DNA of 44,963 nt, taken from NCBI GenBank assembly GCA_964425575.1, contig CAYRMN010000006.1, forward strand, positions 1 through 44,963. Direction: 5' to 3'. Position 1 is the first letter of the stretch, and each line of letters opens with the position of its first letter. Shown one piece after another: positions 16,215-23,816 of the stretch. Source of the stretch: CAYRMN01 sp964425575. Its GTDB lineage: Bacteria > Patescibacteriota > Patescibacteriia > 2-12-FULL-60-25. The notes beneath the pieces were generated by a model. That model was not told the DNA's origin and did no database searches. It saw only the letters and a program-made list of their open reading frames with translations. The translations under genes and the position numbers were made by a program.

Positions 16215-16538
16215 ATGGAATACACATTTACTGAGGCGAATTTTGACGCAGAGGTGTTGGGGTCATCTGTACCAGTGTTGGTAGATTTTTGGGCACCATG
16301 GTGTGGACCATGTCGCGTGATGGGACCGATGATTGAAGAATTGGCTGGGGAGATCGATGAAGCCACATTGAAAGTTGGCAAGTGTAACGTGGACGAGAAT
16401 GGAACGATCGCGCAGAAATATGGAATCATGTCGATTCCGAGTTTTATTGTGTTTAAGAATGGACAGCCGCTCGAACCAATCGTAGGCTCCATGGAAAAAG
16501 ATCGGTTGCGTGATGAAGTCATGAAGCGTATCAAATAA
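16215..16538 (+). CDS. trxA: Thioredoxin, 107 aa
   Basis: This is a small thiol-disulfide reductant of the cytoplasm. The WCGPC active site lies near residues 30-34 after VLVDFWAPW, the cis-Pro loop is SIPSFIVFKNG, and the length is standard. There is no signal peptide, so it acts in the cytoplasm. No SD precedes the ATG. Thioredoxin reductase follows directly, so reductase and substrate are encoded side by side, though a terminator-like palindrome lies between them. Confidence 0.95.
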   Translation: MEYTFTEANFDAEVLGSSVPVLVDFWAPWCGPCRVMGPMIEELAGEIDEATLKVGKCNVDENGTIAQKYGIMSIPSFIVFKNGQPLEPIVGSMEKDRLRDEVMKRIK

Positions 16539-16546
16539 TTGATTGT

Positions 16547-16586
16547 AGGGGCGCCCGCCGCTCGCGAGCAGCGGGGCGCCCTTTTT
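16547..16586 (+). terminator. Terminator between trxA and trxB, formed by a GTAGGGGCG-type repeat
   Basis: GGGCGCCCGCCGCT and AGCAGCGGGGCGCCC pair around CGCG and are followed by TTTTT. The start TGTAGGGGCG matches the repeats at 36768, 39437 and 41040. Confidence 0.75.
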
Positions 16587-16595
16587 GAAATATAT

Positions 16596-17528
16596 ATGAT
16601 CCACGAAGTTCTCATTATCGGTTCTGGGCCCGCAGGCTGGACGGCAGCTATTTATGCTGCTCGCGCGAATTTATCGCCGATTATTTTTGAAGGCTTAGAA
16701 CCTGGGGGTCAGCTCATGACCACGACAGATGTTGAAAATTTTCCTGGGTTTCCAACGGGCATTCTTGGGCCGGACATGATGACTAAGTTTCGTGAACAGG
16801 CCAAGCGGGTCGGAGCTGAAATTATCTCTGAACAGGTTGAGGCGGTAGATTTTTCATCTCGCCCGTTCAAAGTGACTTCAAAGGGAAAAACCTATGAAGC
16901 AAAGACCATAATCGTTGCCACAGGTGCAACGGCTCGTCGTCTTGGCTTAGAGAACGAGAAGAAATTATACGGTCATGGTGTCTCTGCTTGTGCGACGTGT
17001 GATGGTTTCTTTTTTAAGGAAAAAAATATCATCGTCGTAGGCGGTGGCGATTCGGCCATGGAGGAGGCCAATTTTTTAACTCGCTTTGCCAGCAAGGTCA
17101 CCATCATTCATCGTCGTGACGCTTTTCGTGCTTCCAAGATCATGCAGGAGCGGACATTTAAGAATCCAAAAATCGAAGTGATTTGGAATACGGGTGTGAT
17201 TGATATTTTGGGTGCAGACGTCGGTCATGTCACTGGCGTGCGTTTGAAGAATACACAAACAGAAGAGGAGTCTGAGATGCCCATTGATGGCGTGTTTGCC
17301 GCGATTGGCCACGAACCAAACACAGCGCTCTTCAAGGGACTGATCGATCTCGACGAGAAGGGCTATATCAAAACGACGCCCGGTACAACCCAGACTTCAA
17401 TTGAAGGTGTTTTTGCTGCTGGCGATGTCCAAGATGCCAAATATCGCCAGGCGATTACCGCTGCCGGTACTGGCTGTATGGCCGCGCTTGAAGCAGAACG
17501 ATTTTTGAGCGAAGAGGCTTCTCATTGA
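16596..17528 (+). CDS. trxB: Thioredoxin reductase, 310 aa
   Basis: This is an FAD- and NADPH-dependent flavoprotein that reduces thioredoxin. It has the FAD-binding GSGPAGWTAA near residues 9-18, the redox CATC followed by DGFFF (about 133-141), NADPH-binding GGGDSAMEEA near 152-161, and the C-terminal FAD motif GVFAAGDVQD. The frame is open 19 codons further upstream, but that part runs through the terminator hairpin; the ATG at 16596 aligns with the family start. The last codons overlap the -35 box of the rpsP promoter. Confidence 0.97.
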   Translation: MIHEVLIIGSGPAGWTAAIYAARANLSPIIFEGLEPGGQLMTTTDVENFPGFPTGILGPDMMTKFREQAKRVGAEIISEQVEAVDFSSRPFKVTSKGKTYEAKTIIVATGATARRLGLENEKKLYGHGVSACATCDGFFFKEKNIIVVGGGDSAMEEANFLTRFASKVTIIHRRDAFRASKIMQERTFKNPKIEVIWNTGVIDILGADVGHVTGVRLKNTQTEEESEMPIDGVFAAIGHEPNTALFKGLIDLDEKGYIKTTPGTTQTSIEGVFAAGDVQDAKYRQAITAAGTGCMAALEAERFLSEEASH

Positions 17529-17596
17529 CAGAATGGACGTTTTCTCCTATTATTTTCGCACCGTTCAGCTCGTGTTCTAAGGGTCTGGTAGCCCTT
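17525..17596 (+). promoter_or_regulatory. Consensus promoter and leader hairpin of rpsP
   Basis: TTGACA at 17525-17530 (over the trxB stop), 17 bp spacer, TATTAT at 17548-17553. The ~65-nt leader has AAGGG (17579-17583) pairing with CCCTT (17592-17596). A second set, TTCGAC (17595-17600) and TATATT (17617-17622) with a 16 bp spacer, ends 5 nt before the ATG and could give a leaderless transcript. Confidence 0.65.
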
Positions 17597-17627
17597 CGAC
17601 ACCTCTATTCTTCAATTATATTTTAAC

Positions 17628-17942
17628 ATGTTAACCATTCGTTTAACTCGGGTTGGAAAGCGCAAGCAGCCAATTTATCGCCTCGCTGTCACAGAAAAGG
17701 GTCGGGATCCATGGGGCAAGATGCTCGAAATTGTGGGTCAATACAATCCACGCATGAATCCGGTGAAGCTTGAATTGAATGCGGATCGTATTACACATTG
17801 GATTTCAAAAGGAGCTCAGGCATCAGATACGGTTTGGAATTTATTAGTTGACGCCAAGGTTGTTACAGGAGACAAGCGGAAGAAGGTAAAAATCAGCACA
17901 CGCCGCAAAGAAAAGTTGGCGAAGAAGCAGGCTGCCACCTAA
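17628..17942 (+). CDS. rpsP: Ribosomal protein bS16, 104 aa
   Basis: This is a component of the 30S subunit body. The signature is complete: IRLTRVGKRKQPIYRLAVTEKG at residues 4-25, then GKMLEIVGQYNP and the W-containing DRITHWISKGAQASDTV segment, with a Lys-rich tail. Length is normal. There is no SD before the ATG. It is followed by khpA and then trmD, which matches the common rpsP-khpA-rimM-trmD order but without rimM. Confidence 0.97.
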   Translation: MLTIRLTRVGKRKQPIYRLAVTEKGRDPWGKMLEIVGQYNPRMNPVKLELNADRITHWISKGAQASDTVWNLLVDAKVVTGDKRKKVKISTRRKEKLAKKQAAT

Positions 17943-18004
17943 GGTTTACGCCTCGCTGACAGGTGTGGTATTCTTTGAGTCATAATTCTCTTAATAACGC
18001 CGAT

Positions 18005-18385
18005 ATGGCAGACATGTTTAAGGATCAGGAGTTTATTGAGTTCGTTGTGAAGTCCATTGTGAATCATCCGGATGACGTGAAGTCAGAGCGTACGATTGAT
18101 GAGCGCGGTGTATTGATTACACTTCACATCAATCAAGAAGATATGGGGTATGTCATTGGCCGACAGGGTCAGACGGCTCGTGCTCTACGTATTCTCTTGA
18201 AGATTGTAGGCGCCAAAGATAATGCTCGCGTAAACCTCAAGATTTACGAACCAGAGGGTGCTCGTATGGCGCATCGTGAAAGTAAGGGTGGTGACGAAGC
18301 TGCTCGTTCAGAGGCTCGTCCAGAAGCTCGCCACGGCGACGCAGGACTCGTTTCTGATTCCGACTTAGCTGATTTGGGAATTTAA
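18005..18385 (+). CDS. khpA: KH-domain RNA-binding protein KhpA, 126 aa
   Basis: KhpA is a small single-KH RNA-binding protein. The domain is complete: N-terminal FIEFVVKSIVNHPDDV and GYVIGRQGQTARALRILL with the GxxG loop near residues 56-60. The C-terminal extension beyond about residue 90 is charged, low-complexity and repeats EARPEAR; it is longer than in typical KhpA. The start is ATG 18005; the GTG-led extension to 17963 is unsupported, and ATG 18014 is also possible. A TATTCT box lies about 30 nt before the start. A strong terminator follows. Confidence 0.9.
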   Translation: MADMFKDQEFIEFVVKSIVNHPDDVKSERTIDERGVLITLHINQEDMGYVIGRQGQTARALRILLKIVGAKDNARVNLKIYEPEGARMAHRESKGGDEAARSEARPEARHGDAGLVSDSDLADLGI

Positions 18386-18437
18386 ATGATGAACAAGATT
18401 CCCTTCTTCGAGGGAATGACATGTTATCGACAAAATC

Positions 18438-18469
18438 AAAAAACCGTGGGATTGTACCCACGGTTTTTG
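18438..18469 (+). terminator. Strong terminator after rpsP-khpA
   Basis: AAAAACCGTGGG pairs with CCCACGGTTTTT over a six-base loop, with T tracts on both strands. Confidence 0.85.
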
Positions 18470-18488
18470 TTTGAGTAAATGCCGTTCT

Positions 18489-18583
18489 GTCGTCCCGAGC
18501 AAAACGGAGTGACGTCGAGGGATCTCTAGAGAAAATGTTCCTTATAGGTCCTTCGACTACGCTCTCGCTCCGCTCAGGACGAC
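18489..18583. repeat. Intergenic palindromic repeat, GTCGTCCYGAGC type
   Basis: It runs from GTCGTCCCGAGC to GCTCAGGACGAC and is nearly identical to the copy at 31234-31329. Confidence 0.85.
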
Positions 18584-18607
18584 GAAAGGTGGCTCAAGCA
18601 ATCTGAT

Positions 18608-19291
18608 ATGAAACGCAAATCTCTACGTGTCGATATTCTCACCATTTTTCCAGAGATGTTTCCGGGGTATACCCAAGCGTCAATTTTAGGTCGTGCACAA
18701 AAAAGTAAGCTGCTAGATGTGCATGTGCATCAATTACGAGAATGGGCCTTTAATCGGCACAATCATGTAGACGATCGTCCGTATGGGGGAGGGCCTGGCA
18801 TGGTGATGAAAATTGAGCCGTTTCATGAAGCGTTGATCGCCTTAAAATTGCAAACAAAGTCAGGTAAAAAAACCAAGGCAGGAGAAAAAGTACGAATTAT
18901 TTTAACAAGTGCCAAAGGAGCATTATTCACACAACGCGACGCAGAGCGGTTGGCGAAATACGATCGTCTGGTATTTTTATGCGGTCGATATGAGGGAGTG
19001 GATGAGCGCGTGGCAGAACATTTGGTCGATGAAGAGCTGTCTATCGGCCCCTATGTGCTGACAGGTGGGGAATTGCCCGCGCTCGTGATGATGGATGCGA
19101 TTACGCGATTGCGCCCCGGTGTGCTCGGAAAAGAAGCCTCACTGGAACGTGAATCATGGAGTGAGGGGATGCAAGCGGAATATCCGCAGTACACACGACC
19201 TGAAGAGTATCGGGGTTGGAAGGTTCCAAGTGAGCTGTTGACGGGTCATCATGGGAATGTTGAGAAATGGAGGGATGGGAAGAAGAAATAA
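18608..19291 (+). CDS. trmD: tRNA (guanine-37 N1) methyltransferase TrmD, 227 aa
   Basis: TrmD methylates G37 of tRNAs with SAM and protects against frameshifts. Family motifs are DILTIFPEMF near residues 9-18, DDRPYGGGPGMVM near 57-69, the knot motifs FLCGRYEGVDERV and SIGPYVLTGGELPALVMMDAI, then RPGVLG and the YTRPEEYRG motif. The length is standard. No SD or clear promoter box is seen immediately before the ATG; a palindromic repeat fills the upstream gap. Confidence 0.97.
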   Translation: MKRKSLRVDILTIFPEMFPGYTQASILGRAQKSKLLDVHVHQLREWAFNRHNHVDDRPYGGGPGMVMKIEPFHEALIALKLQTKSGKKTKAGEKVRIILTSAKGALFTQRDAERLAKYDRLVFLCGRYEGVDERVAEHLVDEELSIGPYVLTGGELPALVMMDAITRLRPGVLGKEASLERESWSEGMQAEYPQYTRPEEYRGWKVPSELLTGHHGNVEKWRDGKKK

Positions 19292-19312
19292 TTGAGCGCC
19301 ATCGTCTGCGCC

Positions 19313-19445
19313 CTCTTCTTTTTTGCCAAATCGCAAAAAGAAGCAAAAAAAGATTTTGGGGGCGGCTGACCTCGCTCAACGCGAAGGCTTTATCAGGTAG
19401 ATCGCCTTCACTAGATCGCTCGAACAGGCAGGCGCCCCCAAACCC
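19313..19445. repeat. Copy 1 of a two-copy structured element (GGGGGCG...CGCCCCC type)
   Basis: A CTTCTTTTTTGC/GCAAAAAGAAG hairpin is followed by an outer TTTTGGGGGCG...CGCCCCCAAA inverted pair enclosing a GAAGGC...GCCTTC stem. Copy 2 is at 40901-41025. Confidence 0.85.
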
Positions 19446-19480
19446 CTTGAGGGTTGTTTATAAAAAGTCTGGTAGTTTGG

Positions 19481-19510
19481 TTGGCAAGCGCGGCCTAAGT
19501 AAGATATGCT
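19481..19510 (+). promoter_or_regulatory. Leaderless-type promoter of the 19517 gene
   Basis: TTGGCA at 19481-19486, 18 bp spacer, TATGCT at 19505-19510, then 6 nt to the ATG. Confidence 0.65.
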
Positions 19511-19516
19511 GTTGTC

Positions 19517-20887
19517 ATGAACACACGCATATCATTTTTTTGTCTCGTTTTATTACTTGGTGTAGTGGCACACCCTCTCCAATTACGTGCCGCGACTATT
19601 CCCGCTCGTGTAAGCGGGCAGGTGCTTTTGCAAGTACAGAGTCATGGTGAGGCGTGGTATGTGAATCCGGTTGATGGACGGCGCTATTATTTGAAGAATG
19701 GAGCAGCTGCCTATACAGTCATGCGAAAATTGGGGTTGGGTATCAGTAATGCAAATTTTGCAAAATTCATGTCAGGCAATGCCGTATTACGAGCTCGTTT
19801 GAGAGGAAGAATTGTGCTCAAAACAGAAGATCATGGCAAAGCCTATTATTTGTGCCCACGAACGGGGAGAATCGAGTATTTAAAAGATGGTGCTGCGGCG
19901 TATCAGATCATGCGTGGATGTGGATTGGGCGTGACCAATGCAACGCTCGCGACAATTCCTCAAGCTGAGGTGTCTTTTGTTCCGCCTTCAGCGCCACCGG
20001 TCCTCCCGCCGACAGAACCTACCCCTCCGGCTATTGTTATTCCGCCGACGACATCGATTGATCTTCCGCATATTGCTGGCTGTCAGGTATTTCCAGCAGA
20101 TAATCCCTGGAATCAAGACATTTCTGCGTTGCCAGTTCATGCAAATTCAGCGACGTACATCTCATCGATCGGTCTTAGCAAGAAGCTTCATCCTGATTTT
20201 GGCTGGAAGATTTACGGCATGCCATATACGGTCGTGTCAGGCTCTCAGCCGAAGGTGCCGATTACGTTTACAGCCTATGGCAATGAAAGTGATCCGGGAC
20301 CCTATCCAATTCCCCTTGATGCAAAACAGGAAAGTGGCAGTGATGCGCATATGCTCGTTGTAGATAAAGATGCCTGTAAATTGTATGAGCTGTTTCACTC
20401 AGCTCGGACGGCTAATGGCTGGTCGGGGGACTCTGGGGCAGTATGGGATTTGAAATCAAATGCGCTTCGGCCTCTTGGCTGGACCTCGGCTGATGCGGCT
20501 GGTTTACCGATTTTGCCGGGACTCGTGCGCTACGATGAGGTCGCAGCTGGGGAGATCAAACACGCTATTCGCTTTACTGCTCCAGCAACGCAACGAGGCT
20601 ATATTCTTCCAGCCACTCATTTTGCGGGCCAGAATAATCCCAGCCTTCCACCCATGGGGCTCCGTGTCCGCTTAAAAGCGAATTACGATATTTCCAAATT
20701 AACTGGTGAGGCCAAAGTCATTGCCACAGCCATGAAAAAATACGGCATGATCCTGGCGGATAACGGTTCTTCTTGGTTTTTTCAGGGGAGCCAAGATGAT
20801 CGTTGGAACGATGACGAATTGAATCAATTAAAAGTCATTCCCGGAAGTGCATTTGAAGCAGTAGAGACGGGGGAGATTCATCGATAA
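19517..20887 (+). CDS. Secreted two-repeat protein with an unknown C-terminal domain, 456 aa
   Basis: A signal peptide (hydrophobic residues 6-24, cleavage near RAA) is followed by two tandem ~50-residue repeats at about 33-82 and 90-140. They share the pattern G..[VL]L....HG.A[WY]Y..P..GR..YL..GAAAY..MR..GLG. A Pro-rich linker (about 147-180) leads to a large domain (about 185-456) with conserved-looking NPWN, YGNESDPGPYPIP and DAHMLVVDKDACKLYELF segments. I know similar repeats from CPR secreted proteins, but I cannot name the C-terminal domain; a wall-associated or extracellular enzyme role is possible. The start is fixed by a leaderless promoter. Confidence 0.85.
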   Translation: MNTRISFFCLVLLLGVVAHPLQLRAATIPARVSGQVLLQVQSHGEAWYVNPVDGRRYYLKNGAAAYTVMRKLGLGISNANFAKFMSGNAVLRARLRGRIVLKTEDHGKAYYLCPRTGRIEYLKDGAAAYQIMRGCGLGVTNATLATIPQAEVSFVPPSAPPVLPPTEPTPPAIVIPPTTSIDLPHIAGCQVFPADNPWNQDISALPVHANSATYISSIGLSKKLHPDFGWKIYGMPYTVVSGSQPKVPITFTAYGNESDPGPYPIPLDAKQESGSDAHMLVVDKDACKLYELFHSARTANGWSGDSGAVWDLKSNALRPLGWTSADAAGLPILPGLVRYDEVAAGEIKHAIRFTAPATQRGYILPATHFAGQNNPSLPPMGLRVRLKANYDISKLTGEAKVIATAMKKYGMILADNGSSWFFQGSQDDRWNDDELNQLKVIPGSAFEAVETGEIHR

Positions 20888-21664
20888 AAAAAGACCGGCA
20901 GCTGGGGAGTCCCATGCTGCCGGCGCCACATCGTGGCATTTTTTGTGCGAGGTCCGGGTTCCTGTAGGCGTAACAGGATAACCGGCGCGGAACAACGTAG
21001 CCCATCGGGCTTTCTACTGATTCAGGATGTGGCTCATCCCTAGCTCGTCGCCGCGGAGCATCTTTCCACAAAAGAGCGTGTTCGGATGTATGTTGGGATC
21101 GCAGCCACGCGATCTGGCCCACGCGATATCTGCTCGCGTCTTGCCTGAAGGATCAGAGGCAAAGACCTATCCGATTGGGGCATGTTCCCCACGGCCAAGT
21201 GGCCGTATGTATCTCGCGGGATCGTTCCTCCACCAAATGTGGAGCTTTCCGCGTTTTTCCTGAAGAAACACCGACCAGCTGAGTCTCCGTCCATCAATGA
21301 TGGCACGTCCGGGCTAGACTCACTGCAACCCCGGGCTCTGTCTTCAAGCGGCCACTTGGGCCAGGTCCCTAGGCGAGGTTTCTCGCTTTCGGTCGAACGA
21401 ACGTGGGCTAGAATCGACCGATCCGGTCGACGGGGGCACGTGCCACCCCCTATGCCCTTGGGAAGATGCGTCCGGAGTCTATGTACTCCGCGAAGACGCT
21501 ATACTCAGATGTGTTACAACCTTGGCAGGCCTTCCTGCCTTGGTAGCTACGGGAGAGTTCTCTGACCACCAGGCAAAGCGCCAAATGGCGGGGAACTTCG
21601 TACCCCCTCACTCTATCCGTTGTCCCTTAGATCGGTTCGGAGTAACTCCGCTTCGATCCTTGAC
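20885..21664 (-). ncRNA. Candidate large structured RNA, about 780 nt, of unknown class
   Basis: The stretch has no convincing ORF but has a consensus minus-strand promoter at one end and a strong terminator at the other (CCGGCAGC 20894-20901 with GCTGCCGG 20915-20922, then seven Ts at 20891-20885). The predicted 5' end folds into three nested helices: GTTGTC/GACAAC (21667-21619), GATCG/CGATC and CGGAG/CTCCG. Other hairpins include GGCAGG/CCTGCC, CGACCG/CGGTCG, GCGAG/CTCGC, TCCAC/GTGGA, CGGCCA/TGGCCG, GTCTTTGCCT/AGGCAAGAC (21166-21138), GATCGC/GCGATC and CCGGTT/ACCCGG-type stems. I compared it by eye with RNase P RNA, tmRNA, SRP RNA and group I/II introns and found none of their signatures. 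Confidence 0.65.
20924..20943 (+). terminator. Plus-strand terminator of the 19517 gene
   Basis: GCCAC (20924-20928) pairs with GTGGC (20932-20936), followed by ATTTTTT. It lies within the minus-strand RNA candidate, next to that RNA's own terminator. Confidence 0.6.
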
Positions 21665-21670
21665 AACCCT

Positions 21671-21699
21671 ACTATACTACAGATCTCAGAATCTGTCAA
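21671..21699 (-). promoter_or_regulatory. Consensus promoter of the large RNA candidate
   Basis: Minus strand: TTGACA (21699-21694), 17 bp spacer, TATAGT (21676-21671). It predicts a start near 21664, just inside the first stem. Confidence 0.75.
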
Positions 21700-21774
21700 G
21701 GTGGGTTGTCTATGCATAAGTAAGCCAAATTTTACATAAGAACTCCCTCAATCTCGTAGGGAGAAGGTTGATTT

Positions 21775-21856
21775 GTCGTCCTGAGCTTGTCGAAGGATCT
21801 GCTCTGTCTCATGCGGAGAAGATCCTTCGATTTCGTCAGACTCCACTCAGGACGAC
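21775..21856. repeat. Intergenic palindromic repeat, GTCGTCCTGAGC type
   Basis: It runs from GTCGTCCTGAGC to ACTCAGGACGAC with inner GAAGGATC and GATCCTTCG, the same family as 10850-10944. Confidence 0.85.
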
Positions 21857-21869
21857 GGCGGAGGAAGCG

Positions 21870-22655
21870 TTATCCCGTCTCCGGTGCTGGTTCAGATACT
21901 CCCCACAAAAATTCAAATACGCTGTTTAGACTCTCGTACATGTCGGTGGAGGTGAGAACGACGGCAAATTGGCGTCCGAGACGGCCGTTCATGAAGGCGA
22001 TTTTACCGTCATAGAGGTACATCAGCATGTTGAAATTGATGGATGGAGGAACATAGCGAATATGCCGCAGAACGCTCATGCCGGACATGGAGATAAGGGG
22101 ATTGAGTTTTTGTGTTTGTTGTTTTGAAATCTGAGGCCGAAGACTTTGGTGATACACGCCGGCCGCGATGCGACGCCGACTCCAATCGAGCATGAATGCC
22201 TCAGTAACACTCAATAGAAACTCATCATCATGGATCGATCCGATAACGCGGTAGTTTTTTGTCGGGTTACGCAGAATTTCTTCCAACACAATTTTGAGTC
22301 CTTGGGCTTCGGGGAAAAAGCGGAACTTAGGAATCGCAGACGTTTGGTGGGAGAGCGCGTCTTTTAGCAAGGGTAAGGCATGTTGGATGTCTTTGATCCG
22401 TTCCTCCATGAGTTTTTGCACCATCTCCGCATCGCAGGGTGAATACCGGGTTCGTCCTTCGCGAATACTCTCGGACAACAAGCCACGGGCAATTAAGGTT
22501 TCAAGATGACGATACACCGCCGTACGCGTCAGCTTGGCACGTTTGGCAATATCCGCTGCTTTTGCATCTCCGAGCGTGACACAGGCGGCATAGATGTTGA
22601 TTTCATCTTGCGTTAGTCCAAGATGGGAAAGGATGGCGAATTGAGAGGGAGGCAT
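21870..22655 (-). CDS. TrmB-like transcriptional regulator, 261 aa
   Basis: The N-terminal winged helix-turn-helix (residues 8-75; LTQDEINIYAACVTLG, then AKLTRTAVYRHLETLIARGLL) matches the TrmB family, whose members often sense sugars. The rest has a helical linker (about 77-105) and a C-terminal domain. No SD is visible. The gene is divergent from the split dikinase-like operon starting at 22870, with a palindromic repeat in the 214-bp gap, so that operon is its likely target. The target and effector are inferred from position and family only. Confidence 0.85.
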   Translation of the reverse strand: MPPSQFAILSHLGLTQDEINIYAACVTLGDAKAADIAKRAKLTRTAVYRHLETLIARGLLSESIREGRTRYSPCDAEMVQKLMEERIKDIQHALPLLKDALSHQTSAIPKFRFFPEAQGLKIVLEEILRNPTKNYRVIGSIHDDEFLLSVTEAFMLDWSRRRIAAGVYHQSLRPQISKQQTQKLNPLISMSGMSVLRHIRYVPPSINFNMLMYLYDGKIAFMNGRLGRQFAVVLTSTDMYESLNSVFEFLWGVSEPAPETG

Positions 22656-22678
22656 AGAGAGTTGCTTGTATTTTCTCT

Positions 22679-22766
22679 GTCATTTCGACCGAGGAGTCCG
22701 ACGACGAGCGGAGGAATCCCTTCGAAGGGGTCCCTCAGCTCCGTCAGACTTCGCTCGGGACGACAG
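22679..22766. repeat. Intergenic palindromic repeat, GTCATTTCGACCGAGGAG type
   Basis: Second copy of the repeat at 9191-9277, located in the divergent region between the TrmB-like gene and the ATP-grasp operon. Confidence 0.85.
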
Positions 22767-22831
22767 ATTGGGGATACATGGTCAGTTTGTGTGAAGTCTT
22801 ATTCCCGTTGTCCACCCGTGACAACAGATAA

Positions 22832-22860
22832 TTGAAGAATAGCCCGTTAAACGCTATTCT
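22832..22860 (+). promoter_or_regulatory. Leaderless-type promoter of the ATP-grasp operon
   Basis: TTGAAG at 22832-22837, 17 bp spacer, TATTCT at 22855-22860, then 9 nt to the ATG at 22870. Confidence 0.75.
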
Positions 22861-22869
22861 ACCGCGTAT

Positions 22870-23808
22870 ATGAACTATACGCGACCTTTTGCGGAGCTCT
22901 CAAAACAAGACGTGGGCATCGCGGGCGGAAAGGGTGCATCGCTCGGTGAAATGACAAAGGCGGGAATTCCCGTTCCGCCGGGTTTTGTTGTACTTGCCCC
23001 TGCTTTTGATCGCTTTTTAGATGAGACGGATTTACGACAAGAAGTCGAGGCACAGCTTGGTCGCATCAATTATGAGGATGTCGCTTCAGTCGAACGAGCT
23101 TCAGAAGTGATCCGGTCACTCATCGAAAGCGCTTCTTTTCCGGTCGATCTTGAAAAAGAAGTACAGGCGTCGTTTCAGGAACTAGGAGCGGAGTATGTCG
23201 CTGTTCGTTCTTCCGCCACCGCCGAAGATTCTTCCGCTGCGAGTTGGGCTGGAGAACTGGAGAGTTATTTAAACACTCGTGAGCCAGAACTATGCGATCG
23301 CATCAAGCGTTGCTGGGCCTCGTTGTTTACGCCACGCGCCATTGTGTATCGCAAAGAAAAAGAGCTGCATACGACGCATGTATCCGTGGCCGTCGTGGTT
23401 CAAAAAATGGTGCAGTCGGAAGTGGCTGGTATCACCTTCACCGTCCATCCGGTTACCAAGGACGCAAATCAAATGATCATCGAAGCCTGTTGGGGTTTGG
23501 GAGAGTTTATTGTTGGTGGAATCGTTACGCCCGATTCATATGTCGTTGATAAGCGTGACGGCACATTGATTGATGTGAATGTGGCTGAGCAACCAGAGAA
23601 GCTCGCGCGTGGCGCGGGAGAGAACGAGCGCGTATCTGTACCGTCAGAAAAGATGAGCCAACAAAAGTTGGATGGTAAACAGATTCGCGAGATTGGAGAT
23701 ATCTGTGAGCGCATAGAAAAACATTACGGCTTCCCTTGCGATATCGAATGGGCGTTTGAACAGAATACGTTTTATATCGTGCAGAGTCGACCGATTACGA
23801 CGCTGTAA
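22870..23808 (+). CDS. Stand-alone ATP-binding domain of a PEP synthase/PPDK-type enzyme, 312 aa
   Basis: The protein equals the N-terminal ATP-grasp domain of pyruvate-water dikinase: GGKGASLGEM at residues 19-28, PVPPGFVV, VRSSATAED at 112-120 followed by SWAGELES, EACWGLGE, then DIEWAFEQ and the closing VQSRPITTL. In full-length enzymes this domain moves the beta-phosphate of ATP to a histidine on a swivelling domain. Here the polypeptide ends exactly at the domain boundary, and no PEP/pyruvate-binding barrel is encoded nearby. The next four genes each carry a swivelling-His domain, so this protein probably phosphorylates them; that is inference. Rifampin phosphotransferase has the same three modules in one chain. 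Confidence 0.9.
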   Translation: MNYTRPFAELSKQDVGIAGGKGASLGEMTKAGIPVPPGFVVLAPAFDRFLDETDLRQEVEAQLGRINYEDVASVERASEVIRSLIESASFPVDLEKEVQASFQELGAEYVAVRSSATAEDSSAASWAGELESYLNTREPELCDRIKRCWASLFTPRAIVYRKEKELHTTHVSVAVVVQKMVQSEVAGITFTVHPVTKDANQMIIEACWGLGEFIVGGIVTPDSYVVDKRDGTLIDVNVAEQPEKLARGAGENERVSVPSEKMSQQKLDGKQIREIGDICERIEKHYGFPCDIEWAFEQNTFYIVQSRPITTL

Positions 23809-23816
23809 CCAACCCT

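Noticed and set aside
20835..21565. Small ORFs (95, 88 and 127 aa) in the large gene-free region
   Set aside because: They are low-quality, overlap each other and lie in dense hairpins; they have no SD or leaderless promoter.
20885..21664. RNase P RNA, tmRNA, SRP RNA or group I/II intron identity for the RNA candidate
   Set aside because: Core motifs such as GAGGAAAGTCC, a tRNA-like CCA end with tag frame, the SRP tetraloop domain and intron domain V were looked for and not found. A covariance-model search would be decisive.
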